Assembly: GCA_947374705.1 (NCBI GenBank) | Contig: CANCDA010000158.1 | Coordinates: 1 to 5,780 of the forward strand | Reading direction: 5' to 3' | DNA: 5,780 nt | From: Comamonadaceae bacterium | GTDB taxonomy: Bacteria; Pseudomonadota; Gammaproteobacteria; Burkholderiales; Burkholderiaceae_C | In this document: positions 1 to 4,598 of the stretch, piece by piece | Position numbering within the stretch: the first letter of the stretch is position 1 | How the letters are laid out: each line of letters begins with the position of its first letter | Notes under the pieces: generated by a model | Database searches by the model: none | What the model saw: only the letters and a program-made list of their open reading frames with translations | Told to the model about the DNA's origin: nothing | Position numbers and translations under genes: made by a program

Positions 1-318
1 GATGGTCAGCGCTTCCGCTCGGTGTTGACTGAGTACCAAAAGGCGCCTCAGGTCACGCGCGACCGGCTCTATCTGGAAACCATGCAGCAGATTTATGGCA
101 ATGTGACCAAGGTGCTGGTGGAGTCCAAGCAGGGCTCCAACCTGCTGTACTTGCCGCTGGACAAAATCATGCAAATGAGCTCGTCTGGAGAGGGCGTCGG
201 TCAAGCTGCCGCAGCGGCCATACCCGTCGTACCGTTTGCGCCGACGGCCCCCACCACTTCTTCCAACGATCCGCGAGCCCGGGAAAACTCCCGCTCACGT
301 GACCGCGATGTACGCTAG
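1..318 (+). CDS. hflK: HflK C-terminal fragment (FtsH modulator subunit), start outside window
   Basis: This is the last 105 codons of hflK, open from the first base and ending at TAG 316-318; the true start lies upstream. HflK is a membrane-anchored SPFH/band-7 protein that forms with HflC a large periplasmic assembly around the FtsH protease and modulates its activity. The visible part begins with DGQRFRSVLTEYQKAPQVTRDRLYLETMQ and continues through YGNVTKVLVESKQGSNLLYLPLDKI, the typical end of the helical region after the SPFH domain. A low-complexity tail rich in Ala, Pro, Ser and Thr follows, then the charged end DPRARENSRSRDRDVR, a pattern I recognise from betaproteobacterial HflK. A GTG at 22 is an internal Val codon, not a start. 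hflC follows after 9 bases. Identity is supported by the next gene as well as by sequence. Confidence 0.93.
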   Translation, partial: DGQRFRSVLTEYQKAPQVTRDRLYLETMQQIYGNVTKVLVESKQGSNLLYLPLDKIMQMSSSGEGVGQAAAAAIPVVPFAPTAPTTSSNDPRARENSRSRDRDVR

Positions 319-321
319 GAG
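317..321 (+). promoter_or_regulatory. Shine-Dalgarno of hflC overlapping the hflK stop codon
   Basis: AGGAG lies 6 bases before the hflC ATG at 328 and shares bases with the hflK stop codon TAG (316-318). This fixes the hflC start and suggests that translation of the two subunits is coupled, fitting proteins that assemble together. Confidence 0.75.
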
Positions 322-327
322 CCCGAT

Positions 328-1233
328 ATGAACCGGCTTGGATTTATCTTTTCTTCGTTGCTGCTGTTGTTGGCTCTGGCCAGTTCCACTCTCTTCGTGG
401 TGGATCAGCGGCAGTTTGGTGTGGTGTACGCCTTGGGTCAAATCAAGGAAGTCATCACGGAGCCGGGCCTCAACATCAAGTTGCCCCCGCCTTTTCAGAA
501 CGTGACCTATATCGACAAGCGTTTACTGACCCTGGATAGCACCGACACCGAGCCCATGCTCACCTTGGAAAAGCAGCGTGTCGTGATCGACTGGTATGTG
601 CGCTGGCGCATCAGCGACCCGACTGAGTACATCCGCAATGTCGGTTTGAACGAAGCGGCAGGTGCTAGCCAGCTCAACCGCGTGGTGCGCAATGCATTCC
701 AGGAAGAAGTTAACAAACACACCGTCAAGGAGTTGCTCTCACTCAAACGCGAAGCCTTGACCGCAGACGTAAAAAAAGAAGTACTTGAAAAAGTGCGGGG
801 CGCCAAACCCTGGGGGGTTGACGTGGTGGACGTGCGTATCACCCGCGCCGACTATGTGGACGCCATCACCGAATCGGTTTATCGGCGCATGGAGGCCGAA
901 CGCAAGCGGGTTGCCAATGAGTTGCGTTCCACCGGTGCGGCTGAGGGCGAAAAAATCCGCGCCGATGCCGACCGCCAGCGCGAGGTGACCATTGCCAATG
1001 CCTACCGCGACGCGCAAAAAATCAAGGGCGAGGGCGATGCCGAAGCCGCGCGCATTTATGCCGAAGCCTTTGGCCGTGACCCGCAGTTTGCCCAGTTCTA
1101 CCGCAGCCTGGAGGCCTACAAAGCCAGCTTCAACAAGAAGAGCGACGTGATGGTGATTGACCCCTCCAGCTCCGAGTTCTTCAAGGCGTTTCGGGGGCAG
1201 TCTGCCCCGGCTTCTGCACCCGCGAAGAAATAA
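328..1233 (+). CDS. hflC: HflC, SPFH-domain modulator of FtsH protease
   Basis: HflC (301 residues) partners HflK in the inner-membrane, periplasm-facing complex that encloses FtsH and influences degradation of its substrates. Residues about 4-25 form one hydrophobic anchor (LGFIFSSLLLLLALASSTLFVV) directly followed by VDQRQFGVVYALGQI, the usual entry to the SPFH/band-7 domain, which extends to about residue 185. Then comes a long charged Ala/Glu/Arg helix (about 186-245) with the family stretch GEGDAEAARIYAEAFGRDPQF, and the conserved end RSLEAYKASF...DVMVIDPSSSEFFKAF. The tail QSAPASAPAKK is low complexity. It is slightly shorter than the E. coli protein (about 334 residues). The ATG is supported by AGGAG 6 bases upstream and by the position of the membrane anchor. 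The DUF2065 gene follows after 13 bases, consistent with an operon. No key part is missing. Confidence 0.97.
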   Translation: MNRLGFIFSSLLLLLALASSTLFVVDQRQFGVVYALGQIKEVITEPGLNIKLPPPFQNVTYIDKRLLTLDSTDTEPMLTLEKQRVVIDWYVRWRISDPTEYIRNVGLNEAAGASQLNRVVRNAFQEEVNKHTVKELLSLKREALTADVKKEVLEKVRGAKPWGVDVVDVRITRADYVDAITESVYRRMEAERKRVANELRSTGAAEGEKIRADADRQREVTIANAYRDAQKIKGEGDAEAARIYAEAFGRDPQFAQFYRSLEAYKASFNKKSDVMVIDPSSSEFFKAFRGQSAPASAPAKK

Positions 1234-1246
1234 GGTTTGATCGGTA

Positions 1247-1438
1247 GTGAATAGCGACAGCTTCTGGTTGGCTATGGCCCTCGTTTTGGTGATCGAGGGC
1301 CTTTTCCCCTTCATATCTCCTTCGGGCTGGCGTCAAATGTTTTCTCAAATTTTGCAGAAAACAGATGGCCAGCTTCGCTTTTTCGGCCTGTGCAGCATCC
1401 TCGGGGGTGTTGTCTGGCTCTTGTGGCTTCAGTTTTGA
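1247..1438 (+). CDS. DUF2065 family small inner-membrane protein (YjeT-like)
   Basis: A 63-residue protein of the DUF2065 family, whose E. coli member YjeT also lies next to hflC; no biochemical function is firmly known to me. Two hydrophobic segments are visible, residues about 6-23 (FWLAMALVLVIEGLFPFI) and about 44-62 (RFFGLCSILGGVVWLLWLQ), joined by a short polar loop, so it is probably a two-pass protein or hairpin. The conserved family features EGL..P (17-21) and a W in the following loop are present. The start is GTG at 1247, chosen because MNSDSFWLAMALVLVIEGL matches the N-terminus of the family from residue 1; an in-frame ATG at 1274 would cut into the first membrane segment. The nearest Shine-Dalgarno-like stretch, TAAGG at 1231-1235, overlaps the hflC stop and is rather far (11 bases), so initiation may depend on translation of hflC. 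The context suggests a role with FtsH-HflKC, but that is inference. Confidence 0.88.
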   Translation: MNSDSFWLAMALVLVIEGLFPFISPSGWRQMFSQILQKTDGQLRFFGLCSILGGVVWLLWLQF

Positions 1439-1440
1439 GA

Positions 1441-1465
1441 TTTGCCGGTCAACAAGCCCGGTAAA
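1441..1465 (+). other. Small inverted repeat (RNA hairpin) between DUF2065 gene and hisZ
   Basis: TTTGCCGG (1441-1448) can pair with CCGGTAAA (1458-1465) through 8 base pairs including one G-U, around a 9-base loop. It begins 3 bases after the DUF2065 stop codon. A T run (TTTTT, 1472-1476) comes 6 bases after the stem, too far for a canonical intrinsic terminator, so it may be at most a weak attenuator, an RNA-stability element, or chance. Confidence 0.3.
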
Positions 1466-1467
1466 AT
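1462..1467 (+). promoter_or_regulatory. Possible -10 box of an internal promoter before hisZ
   Basis: TAAAAT matches a sigma-70 -10 element at five of six positions and sits 28 bases before the hisZ ATG, which would give a 5' leader of roughly 20 bases. No good -35 is placed correctly: TTGCCG at 1442-1447 is only 14 bases away and TTGAGA at 1435-1440 is 21 bases away. The box also overlaps the right arm of the hairpin. It is a candidate only. Confidence 0.25.
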
Positions 1468-1495
1468 CTCGTTTTTAACAGCGTCCAATAATCAC

Positions 1496-2653
1496 ATGTC
1501 TGCCTGGGTCCTGCCGGATCACATTGCCGATGTCTTGCCTTCCGAGGCCCGTCACATCGAAGAACTTCGTCGCAATCTGCTCGATATGGCCCGCTGCTAT
1601 GGCTATGAGCTGGTCATGCCCCCGTTGCTGGAACATTTGGAGTCTTTGCTGACAGGCACTGGGAAAACACTCGATCTGCAAACCTTCAAGTTGGTCGATC
1701 AGCTCTCGGGTCGCATGATGGGTTTGCGGGCCGACACCACCCCTCAGGTGGCCCGTATTGATGCGCACTTGCTCAACCGCCAAGGCGTAGCGCGCCTGTG
1801 CTACTGCGGCCCGGTGATGCACACCCGTCCCGCAGGCCCCCATGCCACCCGTGAGCCCTTGCAGTTTGGCGCGGAGATGTATGGCCACGCAGGTCCCGAG
1901 GCCGATCTGGAAGTGTTGCAACTCGCGCTGGACTGTCTCAAGTCCACCCGCGTGCCCTCGTTCAACGTGGATCTGGCTGATGCGCGCATCGTGAACGCCT
2001 TACTTGCGGATTTGCCCTTGGCTCCCAATGCCTTGATGCCCTTGCATGAAGCGCTGGCCGCCAAGGATGCGAGTGAGTTGACGCGCCTGACCCGTGATTT
2101 CCCTGCGGCCACGCGTCAGGCTTTACTGGCTCTTGTGCAGCTTTACGGTGATCAAAACGTCTTGGGTGAAGCTGAAAAAATTCTGCCGCCCTTGCCTGCT
2201 GTGCGTGAGGCACTGTCCAATTTGAAGTGGCTGGCAGGTCACCTGGGTCATCTGGCCAGCACACCCATCACCTTCGATCTGGCCGACCTGCGCGGCTATG
2301 CCTACTACACCGGTGTGCGCTTTGCCATCTACGCACCGGGAGCCAGCGATGCCCTGGTGCGTGGCGGTCGCTACGACGAGGTGGGTGCGGTGTTTGGCCG
2401 GAATCGCCCCGCTGTGGGCTTCAGTCTGGATGTGAAAGCGCTGGTCAACGGGGTTGAAGCTCGTCCCTTGCGCGCCGCCATTCGCGCGCCTTGGGGTGAA
2501 TCTTCAGACCTGCGTTCAGCCATTGCCGAGCTGCGTGCACAGGGCGAAACCGTGGTCTGCGTGTTGCCAGGTCACGAGAGCGAAATCGACGAATTTCATT
2601 GCGACCGCGAGTTGATATCAGCCGCTGGTCAATGGGTCATACAAGCAATCTGA
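1496..2653 (+). CDS. hisZ: HisZ, regulatory subunit of ATP phosphoribosyltransferase
   Basis: HisZ (385 residues) is a catalytically inactive histidyl-tRNA synthetase paralogue that pairs with the short form of HisG to make active, histidine-inhibited ATP phosphoribosyltransferase, the first step of histidine synthesis (ATP + PRPP to phosphoribosyl-ATP). Class II synthetase-like landmarks are visible in order: PPLLEHLESLLTGTG (42-56), LRADTTPQVARIDA (77-90), a motif-2-like GPVMHTRPAGPHATREPLQFGAEMYG (105-130), LRGYAYYTGVRFAIY (265-279) and a motif-3-like GGRYDEVGAVFGRNRPAVGFSLDV (290-313). The HisRS anticodon-binding domain is absent; only about 70 residues follow motif 3, as expected for HisZ rather than HisS. 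I start at ATG 1496 because MSAWVLPDHIADVLPSEARH is the usual N-terminus in this lineage; an in-frame TTG at 1442 would add 18 unlikely residues encoded by the hairpin region. No strong Shine-Dalgarno is visible before the ATG. purA follows after 10 bases. Confidence 0.95.
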   Translation: MSAWVLPDHIADVLPSEARHIEELRRNLLDMARCYGYELVMPPLLEHLESLLTGTGKTLDLQTFKLVDQLSGRMMGLRADTTPQVARIDAHLLNRQGVARLCYCGPVMHTRPAGPHATREPLQFGAEMYGHAGPEADLEVLQLALDCLKSTRVPSFNVDLADARIVNALLADLPLAPNALMPLHEALAAKDASELTRLTRDFPAATRQALLALVQLYGDQNVLGEAEKILPPLPAVREALSNLKWLAGHLGHLASTPITFDLADLRGYAYYTGVRFAIYAPGASDALVRGGRYDEVGAVFGRNRPAVGFSLDVKALVNGVEARPLRAAIRAPWGESSDLRSAIAELRAQGETVVCVLPGHESEIDEFHCDRELISAAGQWVIQAI

Positions 2654-2663
2654 GAAAACTGAG

Positions 2664-4040
2664 ATGAATACAACCAAAGGACGTAACGTTGTTGTCGTGG
2701 GCACCCAATGGGGCGACGAGGGCAAAGGCAAACTGGTCGATTGGCTCACCGAGAGCGCCCAAGGCGTGGTGCGCTTCCAGGGGGGGCATAACGCAGGCCA
2801 CACGCTGGTGATTAACGGCGTTAAAACCGCGCTGCACCTCATCCCCAGCGGCATCATGCGCCCCGGCGTCAAGTGCTACATCGGTAACGGTGTGGTGCTG
2901 TCCGCTGCCAAACTGTTTGAAGAAATTGAAGGGCTGGAGAAGGTCGGCGTTGAGGTGCGCTCGCGCCTGCGCATCAGCGAGGCTTGCCCGCTGATTTTGC
3001 CGTTCCACTCCGCACTCGACGTGGCGCGCGAAGCGGCACGCGAGCAGGGTGGGGCCGAGAAAATTGGCACCACCGGTCGCGGCATTGGCCCCGCGTATGA
3101 AGACAAAATCGCCCGCCGTGCATTGCGCGTGCAAGACCTGAAATACCCCGAGCGCTTTGCCGCCCGGCTGCACGAGTTGCTCAAGCTGCACAACCACGTG
3201 CTCACCACCTTCCTGGGTTCCAAAAACTTCACCTTCGGCGACGCCCTCAAGCCCTACATCAAGGACGGCGAGGTGCAGTTCGACGCCGTGTACGACGAGG
3301 CCATGCGCCACGCTGAACTCCTCAAGCCCATGATTGCTGATGTGTCGAGGGAACTGAACGAGGCCCACCACGCCGGTATGAACCTGCTGTTTGAAGGCGC
3401 GCAAGGCACCTTGCTGGACGTGGATCACGGCACCTACCCCTATGTGACCTCCAGCAACTGCGTGGCGGGCAATGCCTCGGCCGGTTCTGGCGTGGGCCCC
3501 GGCATGCTGCACTACATCCTGGGCATCACCAAGGCCTACTGCACACGCGTGGGTGGTGGCCCGTTCCCGACCGAGTTGGATTGGGAAACCCCAGGCACAC
3601 CGGGCTACCACATGAGCACGGTGGGCGCTGAAAAAGGCGTCACCACCGGGCGTTCACGCCGCTGCGGCTGGTTTGATGGGGCTTTGCTCAAGCGCTCGGC
3701 GCAGGTCAACGGCCTGACCGGCATGTGTCTGACCAAGCTGGACGTGCTTGATGGCCTCAAAGAGCTGCTGCTGTGTACCGGTTACGAGTTGGACGGCGAA
3801 GTGATTGACATCTTGCCCATGGGCGCAGATGAAATCTCGCGCTGCAAACCCATCTATGAAACCCTGCCCGGCTGGAGCGACACCACGGTGGGCGTGACGG
3901 AGTACAACAAGTTGCCGCTCAATGCGCGCCTGTATTTGCAACGTATCGAGCAGGTGACGGGTGTGCCAATTCACATCATCTCCACCAGCCCGGACCGCGA
4001 TCACACCATCATGATGCGTCACCCCTACATTGCTGAGTAG
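2664..4040 (+). CDS. purA: Adenylosuccinate synthetase PurA
   Basis: PurA (458 residues, cytosolic) joins IMP and aspartate using GTP to form adenylosuccinate, the committed step from IMP to AMP. Family motifs are intact: the P-loop-like QWGDEGKGK (15-23, catalytic Asp18), GHNAGHT (41-47, catalytic His46), IGTTGRGIGPAYEDK (134-148), FEGAQGTLLDVDHGTYPYVTSSN (243-265), TTGRSRRCGWFD (327-338) and the guanine-recognition stretch TKLDVLDG (357-364). The end ISTSPDRDHTIM (439-450) is also typical. It is somewhat longer than the E. coli enzyme (432 residues), partly through five extra N-terminal residues. The ATG follows a weak GAGA-type ribosome site that overlaps the hisZ stop (TGA 2651-2653), suggesting coupling to hisZ. 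The next gene starts 19 bases after its TAG. There is no sign of damage; this should be a working, normally essential enzyme for adenine-independent growth. Confidence 0.98.
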   Translation: MNTTKGRNVVVVGTQWGDEGKGKLVDWLTESAQGVVRFQGGHNAGHTLVINGVKTALHLIPSGIMRPGVKCYIGNGVVLSAAKLFEEIEGLEKVGVEVRSRLRISEACPLILPFHSALDVAREAAREQGGAEKIGTTGRGIGPAYEDKIARRALRVQDLKYPERFAARLHELLKLHNHVLTTFLGSKNFTFGDALKPYIKDGEVQFDAVYDEAMRHAELLKPMIADVSRELNEAHHAGMNLLFEGAQGTLLDVDHGTYPYVTSSNCVAGNASAGSGVGPGMLHYILGITKAYCTRVGGGPFPTELDWETPGTPGYHMSTVGAEKGVTTGRSRRCGWFDGALLKRSAQVNGLTGMCLTKLDVLDGLKELLLCTGYELDGEVIDILPMGADEISRCKPIYETLPGWSDTTVGVTEYNKLPLNARLYLQRIEQVTGVPIHIISTSPDRDHTIMMRHPYIAE

Positions 4041-4048
4041 AAAAAGTC

Positions 4049-4053
4049 AGGAA
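4049..4053 (+). promoter_or_regulatory. Shine-Dalgarno deciding the phosphoribosyltransferase start
   Basis: AGGAA stands 6 bases before ATG 4060 and just after the purA stop (TAG 4038-4040). It supports ATG 4060 over the upstream in-frame TTG 4030, which overlaps the end of purA and lacks a ribosome site. Confidence 0.7.
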
Positions 4054-4059
4054 CTATCC

Positions 4060-4584
4060 ATGTTGACGGAAGACGGCAAGCACTTGTACGTGAGCTACGA
4101 CGAGTACCACAACCTGATCGAAAAGCTCGCCATCAAGGTGCACCAGTCCGGCTGGGCCTTTGACACCATTCTGTGTCTGGCACGTGGCGGCATGCGGCCT
4201 GGTGACATCCTTTCGCGGGTGTTCAAGAAACCGCTGGCCATCATCTCCACCAGCTCGTACAAGGCTGATCTGGGCAAGACCCAGGGCCACTTGGACATCG
4301 CCAAATTCATCACCACGCCCCTGGGCGAGATTGCCGGTCGCGTGTTGCTGGTGGACGATTTGGCGGATTCTGGCTACACGCTGGATGCTGTCATGCAGCT
4401 CTTGCGCACCGGCTACCCTGCCATTACAGAGATGCGCAGCGCCGTGATCTGGACCAAAGCGAAATCAAAATTCGTGGCCGATTACTCGGTCGAGCCGCTG
4501 CCGACCAACCCCTGGATTCACCAGCCCTTTGAGAACTACGATCGGCTCACCCCGGAGCAACTGCTGGCGAAGTGGAAAGTCTGA
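4060..4584 (+). CDS. Type I phosphoribosyltransferase, probably purine (Gpt/hypoxanthine type)
   Basis: A 174-residue soluble type I phosphoribosyltransferase that should transfer the phosphoribosyl group of PRPP to a nitrogenous base. The PRPP-binding signature is clear at VLLVDDLADSGYTL (95-108), with the acidic pair Asp99-Asp100 and the likely catalytic Asp103. The pyrophosphate loop is ARGGMRPGDIL (41-51). The C-terminal part, WTKAKSKFVADYSVEPLPTNPWIHQPFE (131-158), closely recalls the base-binding end of E. coli Gpt (xanthine-guanine enzyme, which carries WIEQPW); here WIHQPF at 152-157 would hold the base. I therefore favour purine salvage (hypoxanthine, guanine or xanthine), but the exact base cannot be read from sequence. 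The start ATG is set by AGGAA 6 bases upstream. It follows purA by 19 bases; a salvage enzyme producing IMP or GMP next to an IMP-consuming enzyme makes metabolic sense. The next gene begins 14 bases later. Confidence 0.9.
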   Translation: MLTEDGKHLYVSYDEYHNLIEKLAIKVHQSGWAFDTILCLARGGMRPGDILSRVFKKPLAIISTSSYKADLGKTQGHLDIAKFITTPLGEIAGRVLLVDDLADSGYTLDAVMQLLRTGYPAITEMRSAVIWTKAKSKFVADYSVEPLPTNPWIHQPFENYDRLTPEQLLAKWKV

Positions 4585-4586
4585 GC

Positions 4587-4594
4587 GGGGAGGG
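4587..4594 (+). promoter_or_regulatory. Strong Shine-Dalgarno of the MetC-like gene
   Basis: GGGGAGGG precedes ATG 4599, with the GGAG core 6 bases from the start codon. It lies within the 14-base gap after the phosphoribosyltransferase stop, leaving no room for a separate promoter. An in-frame GTG at 4596, immediately before the ATG, is an alternative start that would add a single residue. Confidence 0.7.
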
Positions 4595-4598
4595 CGTG

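Noticed and set aside
739..1314. Minus-strand open frame of 191 codons across the hflC end
   Set aside because: Shadow of hflC and the DUF2065 gene; no family motif and no plausible ribosome site context.
1442..1495. TTG at 1442 as the hisZ start, adding 18 residues
   Set aside because: The added residues are encoded by the hairpin/leader DNA and do not fit the usual HisZ N-terminus; ATG 1496 does.
2780..2786. Run of seven G residues early in purA as a possible phase-variation tract
   Set aside because: It encodes the invariant Gly-Gly before HNAGHT in a core metabolic enzyme, so it is a codon consequence; switching here would only destroy PurA.
2637..3611. Long open frame of 324 codons on the minus strand
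   Set aside because: It lies wholly opposite purA, whose motifs are intact. The translation is Val/Ala/His/Gln-rich without recognisable domains, as expected from the complement of GC-rich codons.
4030..4059. TTG at 4030 as the phosphoribosyltransferase start
   Set aside because: It overlaps the end of purA and has no ribosome site, whereas ATG 4060 has AGGAA at good spacing.
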